From: Jiangella mangrovi
GTDB taxonomy: Bacteria > Actinomycetota > Actinomycetes > Jiangellales > Jiangellaceae
Direction of reading: 5' to 3'
Assembly (NCBI RefSeq): GCF_014204975.1
Contig: NZ_JACHMM010000001.1
Span: 4,154,001-4,218,000 of the forward strand
DNA length: 64,000 nucleotides
A program made the position numbers and the translations under genes. The notes below the pieces were generated by a model. It was not told where the DNA came from. It ran no database searches and saw nothing but the letters and a program-made list of their open reading frames with translations. Below are positions 8,321 through 16,986 of the stretch, one piece after another. Position 1 is the stretch's first letter, and the number at the start of each line of letters is the position of its first letter.

Positions 8321-9564
8321 GTGACGGTGACGCGCTCGAGCTCCCAGCCGGTGTCGTCGAGGACGATGACGTCGTAGTCGCCGGGCAGGCCACGTACCGT
8401 GCGGACGATCGCCTGCTCCTCGCCACCGGCGGGGGTGACCACGCGCGGGCTGACGCGGACGCCGTCGGGCCGCTCGACGACCACCTGCGTGCCGGAGACC
8501 GCGCCCGGCAGCGAAGCCGCAGTGGAGAACCTGACCGGGACGGTGCTCCCCGCCCGCACCTCGGAACGCCCCGGCGCGAACGTGATCGACGGGACCTGCG
8601 GGACGTCCTCGATGGAGTTCACCGTGCCGGCGATCCCGGGGCATCCATGCGCCAACTCGGACGGGTTGCCGCGCTCGGAGGCGGGCACGCCGGTGCCACG
8701 CGCGTCGACCCGCTCGCGCAGCACGTCCGGCTTGTTCGTGAAGATGCCGTCGACGCCGAGGTCGAGCAGCTGGTCCATGATCGCGGGGTCGTCGACGGTG
8801 TAGGTGTGGACGAACTTGCCCTGTGCGTGCATGGCGTCGACGAAGCCGGGGTTGCTGCGGATGTAGCCGTTCGACGGCGACAGCGCGTCGTACGCGTCGG
8901 GGATCTGCCAGTTCGCCGGCGGCGTGCTGAGGTACGCCGTCGGGAGCGTCGGCGCCACGGCCTTGAGCCGCTCCAGGCTGGCGCCGGAGAACGACTGGAT
9001 GATGATCGGGCTGGTCGCGGGCGACGCCGGCGAATCGGGCACGTAGCCGACGCGGTCCAGCAGCTCGACGACCAGCTCCTCCATCGAGGCGTCGTAGCCC
9101 TCGGGGTCCTTGGTCTCGATGTGGAAGCGCATCCGTGGGTTGATGGTGCGGTAGCAGAGCAGCTGCTCGGCCAGCGGCACGATCTCCTGCCCGGCGAACT
9201 GCGCGCCCTTCCAGCGACCGAAGTCCATCTCGCGCAGCTGCGCCAGCGTGTACGTCTCGACCCGGCCGGTGATCTGCGCCCCGGTGTCGGGGTCGCGGGC
9301 GGTCCGGTTCAGCGTGGTGTCGTGCAGGCAGACGAGCTGCTCGTCGGCGGTGATCTGCACGTCGCACTCGATCATGTCCGCGTCCATCTCGATCGCCAGA
9401 TCGTAGGCCGCGAACGTGTGCTCGGGCTGGTAGGACGACGCACCGCGGTGCGCGATCACCAGCACAGGGGCGGCGGGCTCCCCGGCGGGGGCCGGCGTGC
9501 CGAGCGCGACGACGCCCAGCACCGCACAGCCCAGGGCCGCGGAGATCCTGCGAAGAAGGGTCAT
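8311..9564 (-). CDS. Secreted glycerophosphodiester phosphodiesterase with C-terminal Ig-like tail
   Basis: A protein of about 417 residues that hydrolyses glycerophosphodiesters outside the membrane. A signal peptide (LLRRISAALGCAVLGVVALG, then APAGEPAAP) is followed by the GDPD TIM barrel: AHRGASSYQPEHT, ECDVQITADEQ, HDTTLNRT and HIETKD, carrying the catalytic His and metal-binding Glu/Asp residues. The last ~100 residues (after about 310) form a separate beta-rich domain. ATG 9564 is preferred over a GTG three codons upstream; neither has a clear SD. Confidence 0.88.
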   Translation of the reverse strand: MTLLRRISAALGCAVLGVVALGTPAPAGEPAAPVLVIAHRGASSYQPEHTFAAYDLAIEMDADMIECDVQITADEQLVCLHDTTLNRTARDPDTGAQITGRVETYTLAQLREMDFGRWKGAQFAGQEIVPLAEQLLCYRTINPRMRFHIETKDPEGYDASMEELVVELLDRVGYVPDSPASPATSPIIIQSFSGASLERLKAVAPTLPTAYLSTPPANWQIPDAYDALSPSNGYIRSNPGFVDAMHAQGKFVHTYTVDDPAIMDQLLDLGVDGIFTNKPDVLRERVDARGTGVPASERGNPSELAHGCPGIAGTVNSIEDVPQVPSITFAPGRSEVRAGSTVPVRFSTAASLPGAVSGTQVVVERPDGVRVSPRVVTPAGGEEQAIVRTVRGLPGDYDVIVLDDTGWELERVTVTAS

Positions 9565-9627
9565 GCGCGCCACTGTCGATCACCCACATGGCGCCCGCTC
9601 GTGCACCGCCCCAACAGCGAGCGACGC

Positions 9628-10032
9628 TCAGGTGCCCGTGAGGAGCCGGAGGTCTTCGTGCTCGGCGAAGTCCGCGAAGTCCTTGCGGTTGAGCGTCGCC
9701 AACGGGATGCCCTCGCGGATGCAGCACGCGGCGATCCAGGTGTCATTCGCTGGACGCGGTCGCCCTCGTCCGGCCGCTCTGGCCGAAAGCCTGCCCCAGA
9801 GCCGAGCCACCTCGTCGGTGGCCTCCACGATGGCGCGCCCGTCGACCCAGGCATCCACCTGGTTGCGGCGTTGGGAAGCCCACGAACGGAGTTCGGCCCA
9901 TTGGGTCAACTCGCCCACGGTCACGAAGGTGAGGACCGGGAGCCGTCCGGCGAGCTCGTGCCGCCAGCCGGACGGCAGCCGGCCCTTCAGGATGAGCGAG
10001 GCGATGTCGGTATCGAGAACGACGAGAGTCAC
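9628..10032 (-). CDS. vapC: PIN-domain toxin, VapC-like
   Basis: A 134-residue PIN-domain ribonuclease toxin. Acidic residues expected in the metal site are visible: LDTDIAS at the N-terminus, VGELTQW near residue 44, NDTWIAA near 98 and LNRKDF near 118. The GTG at 10032 is chosen because it sits five bases after the stop of the small upstream gene and follows an AGGAAG SD; longer upstream versions run into that gene. Its target RNA cannot be predicted. Confidence 0.87.
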   Translation of the reverse strand: MTLVVLDTDIASLILKGRLPSGWRHELAGRLPVLTFVTVGELTQWAELRSWASQRRNQVDAWVDGRAIVEATDEVARLWGRLSARAAGRGRPRPANDTWIAACCIREGIPLATLNRKDFADFAEHEDLRLLTGT

Positions 10033-10037
10033 ACTTC

Positions 10038-10235
10038 CTATGGGTGCGACAGATCGGCGTTTCGTGACAGTCGGAAGAAACTCAGGAAGGCATCGAGTTC
10101 GTGGTCCGAGTCCCACACGTCGGCGCGGAGCTCGTCGACCGAGGTGATCGGCGTCAAGCCCTTGCGACGGATCTGCTCGGCCAGAGACTCGCCGGAACGC
10201 GACCGGGCGATCGACCGCGCGTCATCGATGCTCAT
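10038..10235 (-). CDS. vapB: VapB-like antitoxin
   Basis: A 65-residue protein (MSIDDARSIARSRSGESLAE...) immediately upstream of the PIN toxin. Its size, position and short spacing fit a type II antitoxin. ATG 10235 is preceded by a strong GGGAGGTGAG SD. No clear DNA-binding motif can be assigned by eye, so the call rests mainly on context. The 224 bases upstream (10236-10459) hold no gene I can support. Confidence 0.72.
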   Translation of the reverse strand: MSIDDARSIARSRSGESLAEQIRRKGLTPITSVDELRADVWDSDHELDAFLSFFRLSRNADLSHP

Positions 10236-10459
10236 GCGACTCACCTCCCGTCCTCTAGTCTCGCATCTGCGCGCTCCCAGCGCACCCGGCGTGATGCCGC
10301 CTGTGGACAACGCGTGATGAGGGCGCCGACCGCGGTCGAGACGTGGACGTTCCTCTCGGCAAATCCAGGAACGGCAGATGACGCGCCCGCCGAAGATCAG
10401 ATGGCGACTCGGAGGTGCCGCGGCGGACTACGGGTGAACCGCCGATGAGAAGGTCTTCA

Positions 10460-11437
10460 TCATCCCGGAATCGAGCCGGGAATCGCCTTCCGATAGCGCT
10501 CGCCGAGGACCCGCAGATGCTCCACCAGCCCGGGCGGCTCGGTGACGCGGAAGTCCAGGCCGAGCATGCCGATGTAGACGGCGATGATCTCGAGGCTGTC
10601 GGCGCCGGTGACCAGCACGCAGGTGGACTCGTCGACCGACTCGACCACGCCGACCGTCGGGTTGATGCGCGCCAGCACCTCCTCGGCCGGCGCGAGCACC
10701 GTGATGCGGGCGTGCACCGACCAGCCGGCGGAGGCGACCTCGCGCAGCACGAACGCCGTGTAGTCCTCGCCCGGCAGGGTGACCGGCGCGAACCGCCGTC
10801 CGGTCGCCATCCGCAGCTCGATCCAGTCGACCCGGTACGGGTGCCACTCGCCCGACACCGGGTCGCGGCCGACGAGGTACCAGTGCCGCTGCCAGCTCAC
10901 CAGCCGGTACGGCTCGACGACCGCCGGCGGCCCGTCCTCGGTTCCGGGGTAGTCGAAGCGGACCCACTCGTGGTCGCGGATGGCCGCCGCGAGCCCCGTC
11001 AGCACCGCGGCGTCGACGACCGGGTCCTCGACGTTGCTGCCGGTGTTCTCGGGGCCGCGCGACATGGCGTCGTGGATGGCGGCGACCTGCCGGCGCAGGC
11101 GGTGCGGCAGCACCTGCTCGAGCTTGGCCAGGGCCCGCGCGCTGCTCTCCTCGATGCCGGCGACGCCGCTGCCGGCCCGCAGCCCGATGGCGACGGCGAC
11201 CGCCTCCTCGTCGTCGAGCAGCAGCGGGGGCAGCCGGGCGCCGGCGCCGAGCCGGTAGTGCCCGGCGGGTCCGCGGGCGGCGTCGACCGGATAGCCGAGC
11301 TCGCGGAGGCGGTCGACGTCGTTGCGGATGGTGCGCTGGCTGACGCCGAGGCGTTCGGCCAGCTCAGCGCCGGTCCAGGCGGGTCGCGACTGCATCAGCG
11401 AGAGCAGCGCGAGCATGCGAGCGGAGGTTTCTCTCAT
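10460..11437 (-). CDS. WYL-domain helix-turn-helix transcriptional regulator (YafY type)
   Basis: A 325-residue regulator with an N-terminal HTH_11/DeoR-like winged helix (AELAERLGVSQRTIRNDVDRL, residues 22-42), a middle WYL domain containing the ligand motif YRLVSWQRHWYLVGRD, and a WCX C-terminal part. It is divergent from the epoxide hydrolase at 11501, separated by 63 bases, and is the likely local regulator of that gene. The effector is unknown. Confidence 0.88.
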   Translation of the reverse strand: MRETSARMLALLSLMQSRPAWTGAELAERLGVSQRTIRNDVDRLRELGYPVDAARGPAGHYRLGAGARLPPLLLDDEEAVAVAIGLRAGSGVAGIEESSARALAKLEQVLPHRLRRQVAAIHDAMSRGPENTGSNVEDPVVDAAVLTGLAAAIRDHEWVRFDYPGTEDGPPAVVEPYRLVSWQRHWYLVGRDPVSGEWHPYRVDWIELRMATGRRFAPVTLPGEDYTAFVLREVASAGWSVHARITVLAPAEEVLARINPTVGVVESVDESTCVLVTGADSLEIIAVYIGMLGLDFRVTEPPGLVEHLRVLGERYRKAIPGSIPG

Positions 11438-11500
11438 GTTTCTGATTCTGCCGATTGTTTAGGAACGTACCGTGCCTATTAGGCCCCTAGCGTAGCTGTC

Positions 11501-12640
11501 ATGACGAACACCACCGCGAACCTCCGTCCCTTCCGCGTCGAGATCAGCCAGGCCGACATCGAGGACCTCCAGGAGCGCCTGTCGCGCACCCGGCTGCCGC
11601 AGCCGGCGCCCGGCGACGACTGGGACTACGGCACGCCGAACCACTACCTGCGCGAGACGGTCGACCACTGGCGCGACGGGTTCGACTGGCGCGCGCAGGA
11701 GGCCCGGATGAACGCCTTCCCGCACTACCTCACCGAGATCGACGGCCAGGCGATCCACTTCGTCCACGTGCCGTCGGCCGAGCCCGGCGCCACGCCGCTG
11801 CTGCTCCTGCACTCCTACCCCGGCTCGTTCGCCGAGTTCCTCGACATGATCGGCCCGCTCACGGACCCCGTCGCCCACGGCGGCAAGGCCGAGGACGCGT
11901 TCTCCGTCGTCGTCCCGTCCATGCCCGGCTTCGGCTTCAGCACTCCGGTCCACGACCGCGGCTGGACGATGGCCCGGGTCGCCCGCACCTACGACACGCT
12001 GATGCGCAGCCTCGGGTACGAGTCCTACGGCGCGCACGGCAGTGACGGCGGCGCCATGGTCTCGCGCGAGCTCGGCCTGCTGAACCCGCCCGGATTCCTC
12101 GGGCTGCACGTCCTGCAGCTGTTCTCGTTCCCGTCGGGCGACCCGGCCGAGTTCGAGAAGCTCACGCCCGCCGACTACGCCGGGCTCGAGCACCTGAAGT
12201 GGTTCCAGGCCGTGGGCGGCTACAACGCGATCAACGGGTCGCGCCCCCAGACGGTGGCCGTCGGCGTGTCCGACTCCCCCGTCGGCCAGCTGGCCTGGAA
12301 CGAGCTGTTCAACTCCTTCGGCAACGGGACCAGCCTCGTCACCCGCGACCAGATCCTGACCCAGGTGTCGCTGTACTGGTTCACCAACACCTCGGCGTCG
12401 GCAGGCCGGTACCACTACGAGGAGGCGCACTCCGGCGCCGAGCCGGCCGTGAACCACGCGCCGACCGGTGTCGCCGTCTTCGCCGACGACTTCCGCACCA
12501 TCAGGGCGTTCGCCGACCGCGACAACGACAACATCGTCCACTACAACGAGTTCCCCGAGGGCGGGCACTACGCGATGCTCGAGCGGCCGGACGTGCTGGT
12601 CGGGGACCTGCGGACGTTCTTCGCCGGGTTGAAGGGCTGA
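11501..12640 (+). CDS. Epoxide hydrolase, microsomal/JHEH-type alpha/beta hydrolase
   Basis: A 379-residue cytoplasmic enzyme. The N-terminal EHN region (FRVEISQADIEDLQERL, residues 10-110) is followed by an alpha/beta-hydrolase fold. The oxyanion motif is HSYPGS near residue 107, the nucleophile elbow is GSDGGAM near 183 with Asp as nucleophile, and the His lies in the C-terminal EGGHYAMLERP. Loss of the usual Trp after the nucleophile (GSDGG rather than GGDWG) is a variation. The end is one base from the convergent LysR stop. Confidence 0.88.
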   Translation: MTNTTANLRPFRVEISQADIEDLQERLSRTRLPQPAPGDDWDYGTPNHYLRETVDHWRDGFDWRAQEARMNAFPHYLTEIDGQAIHFVHVPSAEPGATPLLLLHSYPGSFAEFLDMIGPLTDPVAHGGKAEDAFSVVVPSMPGFGFSTPVHDRGWTMARVARTYDTLMRSLGYESYGAHGSDGGAMVSRELGLLNPPGFLGLHVLQLFSFPSGDPAEFEKLTPADYAGLEHLKWFQAVGGYNAINGSRPQTVAVGVSDSPVGQLAWNELFNSFGNGTSLVTRDQILTQVSLYWFTNTSASAGRYHYEEAHSGAEPAVNHAPTGVAVFADDFRTIRAFADRDNDNIVHYNEFPEGGHYAMLERPDVLVGDLRTFFAGLKG

Positions 12641-12641
12641 C

Positions 12642-13538
12642 TCAGCCGCGCCGCGCGCCGTCGACCACCTCACGGAGGAGGTCGACGGCGCGCAGTGCTG
12701 CCGGGTGCTGCGCGGCGGACTTGCGGACGGCGACGAAGATGCGCCGCACGGGCGCGGGGCCGACGATGCGCACCGTCATGACCCCCGGCGGGAGGTCGCG
12801 GATGCCCAGCTCGGGGACGACGGTGAGCCCGATGCCGGTCGCGACGAACGGGATGGCCGTGTGGTAGTCGTGCGTCTCGACGGCGAACTCCGGCGAGAAG
12901 CCGGCCTCGGCGCAGGCCTGCAGCAGCACCCGCCGGCACGCGCCGTCGTTGAGGTCGTTGTCGATCCAGCGCCGCCCGGCCAGCTCGGCGAGCGCCACCT
13001 CACCTCGTCGGGCGAGCGGGTCGTCGGTGCGGACGACGGCGAGGTACGGGTCGTCGACGAGGTGGTGCACCTCGGCCCCCGGCGGCGGCGTCCACTCGGG
13101 GCGCTGCACGAAGATGTCGACGTCGGGCTCGTAGCTGTCCGGGACCTTGACCTCCGTCATGCGCAGGTCGAGCCGCAGCTCCGGGAACTGCGCGTGCAGC
13201 GCCGCGATGACGGGCGGCAGCCAGGCGGCGCCCGCGGAGGCGAAGTAGCCGATGGACAGGCTGCCGACCCGGCCCGCCCGCAGGTCGCCGACCAGGCCCT
13301 CGAGGCGACTGATCGCCTCGAACAACGGCTCGGCCTCGGCCGCCAGCGTGCGGCCGGCGGCGGTCGGCTCGATACCCCGGCCGACGCGGTCGAACAGCCG
13401 TAAGCCGGTCTCGCGCTGCAGCGCGGCCAGCTGCTGGCTGACGGCGGACGGCGTGTAGCCGAGCGCCTCGGCGCCGGCCCGGACGGAGCCGGTGGCGACG
13501 ACGGCGCGGAGCAGGCGGAGGCGCGGCACGTCGAGCAT
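12642..13538 (-). CDS. LysR-family transcriptional regulator
   Basis: A 298-residue regulator with an N-terminal winged helix (residues 1-60; GYTPSAVSQQLAALQRETG) and a LysR substrate-binding domain. It is divergent from the EamA exporter, with an imperfect palindrome between them, so it probably controls the exporter and itself. The start ATG is at 13538. Confidence 0.92.
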   Translation of the reverse strand: MLDVPRLRLLRAVVATGSVRAGAEALGYTPSAVSQQLAALQRETGLRLFDRVGRGIEPTAAGRTLAAEAEPLFEAISRLEGLVGDLRAGRVGSLSIGYFASAGAAWLPPVIAALHAQFPELRLDLRMTEVKVPDSYEPDVDIFVQRPEWTPPPGAEVHHLVDDPYLAVVRTDDPLARRGEVALAELAGRRWIDNDLNDGACRRVLLQACAEAGFSPEFAVETHDYHTAIPFVATGIGLTVVPELGIRDLPPGVMTVRIVGPAPVRRIFVAVRKSAAQHPAALRAVDLLREVVDGARRG

Positions 13539-13545
13539 GGACCTA

Positions 13546-13566
13546 TCGTAAAGGCTGACTTAACGA
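13546..13566. promoter_or_regulatory. Candidate LysR operator
   Basis: An inverted repeat of seven-base arms, TCGTAAA and TTAACGA (six of seven pairs), around a seven-base centre. It sits between the divergent lysR and EamA genes, just upstream of a TAATAT -10-like hexamer at 13575-13580. Size and position fit a LysR-type site. Confidence 0.55.
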
Positions 13567-13620
13567 AGCGACAGTAATATGTGCTTGTGCTGTCGAATCG
13601 CTGGACGGCACCATGGCAGA

Positions 13621-14559
13621 GTGACGCAGACCCTCCCGGCCTCGCCGCCGCCCCCGTCGTCCCGCATCGCCGCTCCTCGCCTCACCGAGAGCCGCAAGGC
13701 CGCCGTCGCCGCCGGCATCACCGTCCTCCTCTGGGCCTCGGCGTTCGTCGCCATCCGCGACGTCGGGCACACGCTCTCTGCCGCCCCGCTCGCGCTGATC
13801 CGCCTCGCGGTCGCGTCCGTGGCGCTGACGGTGATCGTGGTCGCCCGGCGGGGGCGGCGGGTCATTCCGGTGCCGCTGTCGCGGCGGACGTACGGGCTGA
13901 TCGCGGCCTGCGGGGTGCTCTGGCTGGCCGGCTACACCGTCGCGCTGAACGCCGGCGAACAGCACGTCGACGCCGGGACCGCGGCGCTGCTGGTCAACGT
14001 CGCGCCGCTGCTCATCGCGTTCGGGGCGGGCCTGTTCCTCGGCGAGGGCTTCCCGCGGGCGCTGATCGCCGGCTCGCTGGTGGCGCTGGGTGGGGTCGCG
14101 GTCATCTCGCTCGGCTCCACCGGCGACCGCGACTGGGTCGGGGTCGCGTTGTGCCTGGTGGCGGCCCTGCTCTACACGGCCGGCGTGCTGATCCAGAAGG
14201 TCGTGCTGCGCGTGGCGGACGGCCTGACCACGACCTGGCTGGCCTGCCTGGTCGGCACCGCGGTGCTGCTGCCGTGGACGCCGCAGCTGGTGTCGGAGCT
14301 GTCGACCGCTTCAGTCGGGGCGATCCTGGCGGCGGTGTACCTCGGCCTGTTCCCGACGGCGATCGGCTTCAGCACGTGGGCCTACGCACTGCAGCGCATG
14401 GACGCCGGCCGGCTGAGCGCCTCGACGTACGTGGTCCCGACGGTGTCGGTCCTGATGTCGTGGGCGCTGCTCAGCGAGGTCCCGACGGTGTTCGGCCTCA
14501 TCGGCGGCGCCATCAGCCTCGTCGGTGTCGCGATCTCCCGCCGCCGCTCGCGGAGATGA
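13621..14559 (+). CDS. EamA/DMT-superfamily transporter
   Basis: An inner-membrane exporter of about 312 residues with roughly ten hydrophobic segments in two EamA halves. A representative segment is AAGITVLLWASAFVAIRD near the start. The GTG at 13621 is preferred because an upstream ATG at 13579 adds an unlikely Cys/His-rich peptide (CLCCRIAGRHHG). The substrate (amino acids or metabolites in this superfamily) is not predictable. Confidence 0.87.
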   Translation: MTQTLPASPPPPSSRIAAPRLTESRKAAVAAGITVLLWASAFVAIRDVGHTLSAAPLALIRLAVASVALTVIVVARRGRRVIPVPLSRRTYGLIAACGVLWLAGYTVALNAGEQHVDAGTAALLVNVAPLLIAFGAGLFLGEGFPRALIAGSLVALGGVAVISLGSTGDRDWVGVALCLVAALLYTAGVLIQKVVLRVADGLTTTWLACLVGTAVLLPWTPQLVSELSTASVGAILAAVYLGLFPTAIGFSTWAYALQRMDAGRLSASTYVVPTVSVLMSWALLSEVPTVFGLIGGAISLVGVAISRRRSRR

Positions 14560-14747
14560 TCACGTTCACCACGAGATCTCGTGCCGCACCACGATCGCAA
14601 GCGTGTTGGGGCGCAGGTCACCGTAGTGGGCGGCCCACGCACTCCACGCGTCATCAGTTCGGGGCGGGCATTCCTTGAACAAGAGGGAGTTTCCCTCGCT
14701 CCAGCGGGGACAACTTCCTCCTCGCGCACGTCACGCGCGGAATGGAT

Positions 14748-14783
14748 GAGGGATCGGTGTAGCCCCAGCGACACCGAGCCCTC
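14748..14783. repeat. Palindromic repeat A, degenerate copy
   Basis: Arms GAGGGATCGGTGTAGC and its near-complement around a CCCA loop, with two mismatched pairs. It is preceded by GGAATGG and followed by AACCAT, as in the perfect copy at 14921. Confidence 0.85.
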
Positions 14784-14792
14784 AACCATCGT

Positions 14793-14842
14793 GATGAGTG
14801 AGCACGTACTGGTGCCAGGACACCAGCAGACGCTCACCCATC
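14793..14842. repeat. Nested palindromic repeat B, copy 1
   Basis: The outer arms ATGAGTGAGC / GCTCACCCAT enclose an inner hairpin CTGGTG-CCAGGA-CACCAG. The same arrangement recurs at about 22998-23045, over 8 kb away. Confidence 0.8.
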
Positions 14843-14920
14843 CGGCCGCCGCCTCCCGGATCCCGCCAAAGCCTCCCGCCGATTCGGGGAAGACCCCCGC
14901 GCGTCACGCCCGGAATGGGT

Positions 14921-14956
14921 GAGGGATCGGTGTCGCCCCAGCGACACCGATCCCTC
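14921..14956. repeat. Palindromic repeat A, perfect copy
   Basis: A perfect 16-bp stem, GAGGGATCGGTGTCGC with its complement, around a CCCA loop. It lies just downstream of the minus-strand gene ending at 14983, so it may also serve as that gene's terminator. Confidence 0.88.
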
Positions 14957-14982
14957 AACCATCAGGCCGCCGTCGCGTGCGC

Positions 14983-15288
14983 TCAGTCCGGGGAGGCGCC
15001 GAGGGCGTCGAGGAGCTTGCCGACCTGGCGGCGACCCCGGCCCCAGTCGGTGATGGCCCAGAGCTCGTGGGTCTTGAACTCCAGCCGCGTGTCGGACGGT
15101 GCCACCTCGAGCAGGCGCACGGTGATCTCCGATCCCCACGACAGGGCGCTGACCCCTCGGCGGAACACCAGGACGCCGTTGCCGCTCTTGCCCTCGGCGA
15201 GCGACCAGTTCTGCTCGGCGGCGACCAGCCGCAGCGTCGCCGTCGCCTCGCTCAGTGGTTCGTCCAGATGCGCGTGGACCGTGGCCAT
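14983..15288 (-). CDS. Conserved hypothetical protein, 101 residues
   Basis: A small soluble protein (MATVHAHLDEPLSEATATLR...). The alternating pattern around SWGSEITVRLLEVAPSDTRLEFKT suggests a short alpha/beta domain, but I do not recognise the family. ATG 15288 follows a GGGGG-rich SD region. It is divergent from the SDR at 15374 and has no functional context. Confidence 0.7.
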   Translation of the reverse strand: MATVHAHLDEPLSEATATLRLVAAEQNWSLAEGKSGNGVLVFRRGVSALSWGSEITVRLLEVAPSDTRLEFKTHELWAITDWGRGRRQVGKLLDALGASPD

Positions 15289-15373
15289 CGCCGCCCCCTT
15301 GACCGTGACTCAGCTCACACCCTCACTCTCCACCAGCGCGCCAGGCGCTGTCCACGGTTGAGAGGATCGAGGG

Positions 15374-16168
15374 ATGCAGCTGGATCTCAGCGGGAAGACC
15401 GCCCTCGTCACCGGATCGACACAAGGCATCGGGTGGGCCATCGCGGCCGGGCTCGCGCGGTCGGGCGCGCGGGTGGGCGTCAACGGGCGCAGCGCGGACA
15501 CCGTCGCCGACGCCGTCGAACGGCTCCGCACCGAGGTCGACGAGGCCGACCTCGTCGCCGTCCCCGCCGATGTCGCCACCGACGACGGCGCCGCCGCGGT
15601 CCTCGACGTGCTGCCGGACGTCGACATCCTGGTCAACAATCTCGGCATCTTCGGCGCGACGCCGGCGCTGGAGATCACCGACGCGGAATGGCGGCGCTAC
15701 TTCGAGGTCAACGTACTGGCGGCCGTGCGGCTGACCCGTGCGTACCTGCCGGCCATGCGCACCCGCGGCTGGGGTCGCGTCCAGTACATCGCCAGCGACT
15801 CCGCCGTCGTCATCCCCGAAGAGATGATCCACTACGGCATGACGAAGACGGCGCTGCTGGCGGTGTCGCGCGGCTTCGCCAAGGAGGCGGCCGGCAGCGG
15901 CGTCACCGTCAACAGCGTCATCGCCGGCCCGACCCACACCGGCGGCGTCGAGGACTTCGTCTACCAGCTGGTCGACCAGAGCCTTCCGTGGGACGAGGCG
16001 CAGCGCGAGTTCATGCGCCTGCACCGCCCCCAGTCGCTGCTGCAGCGGCTGATCGAGCCCGAAGAGATCGCCAACCTCGTCGTCTACCTCGCCTCGGCGC
16101 AGGCATCGGCGACGACGGGCGCCGCTGTCCGGGTCGACGGCGGCTACGTCGACTCGATCCTCCCCTAG
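15374..16168 (+). CDS. SDR-family oxidoreductase
   Basis: A 264-residue Rossmann-fold dehydrogenase/reductase. It has the nucleotide-binding TGSTQGIGWAIA (residues 14-25), NNLG near 91, a catalytic Ser in ASDSA near 140, and the active-site YGMTK near 155. The C-terminus ends GGYVDSILP. NAD(P) preference and substrate are not determinable. Its stop codon lies inside a 16-bp tandem repeat shared with the convergent gene's stop. Confidence 0.88.
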   Translation: MQLDLSGKTALVTGSTQGIGWAIAAGLARSGARVGVNGRSADTVADAVERLRTEVDEADLVAVPADVATDDGAAAVLDVLPDVDILVNNLGIFGATPALEITDAEWRRYFEVNVLAAVRLTRAYLPAMRTRGWGRVQYIASDSAVVIPEEMIHYGMTKTALLAVSRGFAKEAAGSGVTVNSVIAGPTHTGGVEDFVYQLVDQSLPWDEAQREFMRLHRPQSLLQRLIEPEEIANLVVYLASAQASATTGAAVRVDGGYVDSILP

Positions 16169-16206
16169 ACCGCAGCCTCCCTGGACCGCAGCCTCGCTAG
16201 ACCGCC
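16165..16206. repeat. 16-bp tandem microrepeat over two stop codons
   Basis: About 2.6 units of CT(A/G)GACCGCAGCCTC(C/G). The first unit contains the SDR stop (TAG), and the last contains the TAG stop of the convergent gene on the other strand. Confidence 0.8.
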
Positions 16207-16898
16207 GGCGAGGGCGCACGAGCGACCCGTTGCCCGGTCCAGTCCTCCCACTGGGCCAGGAGGCCGGCGGCGAACCGGGCGCGCACGTCCTCGCCGCCGG
16301 CCGCGGAGCCGGCCTCGTGGAAACCGAGCAGCGCGAACGCGTGCAGGACGGCGTCGGCGGGGGCGACGGCGGGCCGGCCGCGACGGGCCGCACGCGACCC
16401 GGCGATGTCGCGGACCAGCGCGTCCAGCTCGCGGGCGGCGGCGACGAGAGGCCGCCGCTCCTCCTCGGTGAGGAAGGACCGGTACCAGACCCGGTGCTCC
16501 GACGGCGTGCCGCGCATCGCCAGCGTCGCCAGTAGCTCGCGCACCCGCGGCAGCCGCGCCGGCGCGACCTCGGCGGCGAACCGCTCCAGCTCGTCGTACT
16601 GCAGCGACCGCAGCTCGAGCACGTCGGCGCCCAGGAACCGCACCTGGTCCCAGTCCGGCCGGCCGCGGTTGAACTCGCGCATCCACCGGACGAGGTCGAG
16701 CATCGCCTGGGTGCGCAGCTCGGCCCGCGCCTGGCCGACGGCGGTCCGGGCGCTGGTCCCGTCGCCGCGCACATAGCGGTCGAGGACGACGCCGCTCCCC
16801 CAGCTCTCCGCCCAGGCGATGGCGCGGAAGTCCATCTCCTCGACGAGGGAGCGGGCCCGGCGCTTCGGCGGGGCGTAGTCGATGCTCATGCCGAGCAT
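16197..16898 (-). CDS. Hypothetical protein, 233 residues
   Basis: A soluble, Arg- and Glu-rich, mostly helical protein (RSLVEEMDFRAIAWAESWG...). No family is recognised. A second ATG three codons in (16889) is an equally good start and neither has a convincing SD. It is convergent with the SDR. Confidence 0.65.
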   Translation of the reverse strand: MLGMSIDYAPPKRRARSLVEEMDFRAIAWAESWGSGVVLDRYVRGDGTSARTAVGQARAELRTQAMLDLVRWMREFNRGRPDWDQVRFLGADVLELRSLQYDELERFAAEVAPARLPRVRELLATLAMRGTPSEHRVWYRSFLTEEERRPLVAAARELDALVRDIAGSRAARRGRPAVAPADAVLHAFALLGFHEAGSAAGGEDVRARFAAGLLAQWEDWTGQRVARAPSPAV

Positions 16899-16986
16899 CG
16901 TGGCCGCGGCCCGGGGTCGCGCTCGTCCGCTCAGCCGCTGATCCGCCGTGTACGACGCGTGACGTACGGCGCCGACGGCGACGGCG

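Larger units (their letters stand above)
14560..14982. other. 423-bp non-coding region with palindromic repeats
   Basis: No gene is supported between the exporter and the small gene ending at 14983. The region holds two related hairpins (14748-14783 and 14921-14956) and a nested palindrome (about 14793-14842). Short ORFs here, such as one reading MVEGSVSLG on the minus strand at both hairpins, only translate the repeats. Confidence 0.8.

Noticed and set aside
10463-10481. TCCCGG/CCGGGA hairpin as terminator of the WYL gene
   Set aside because: It lies inside the coding end of the gene and is short; no supporting tract follows.
14382-14837. Minus-strand ORF reading MVEGSVSLG within the palindromic region
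   Set aside because: The same peptide appears at the second palindrome, so it is a translation of the repeat, not a gene.
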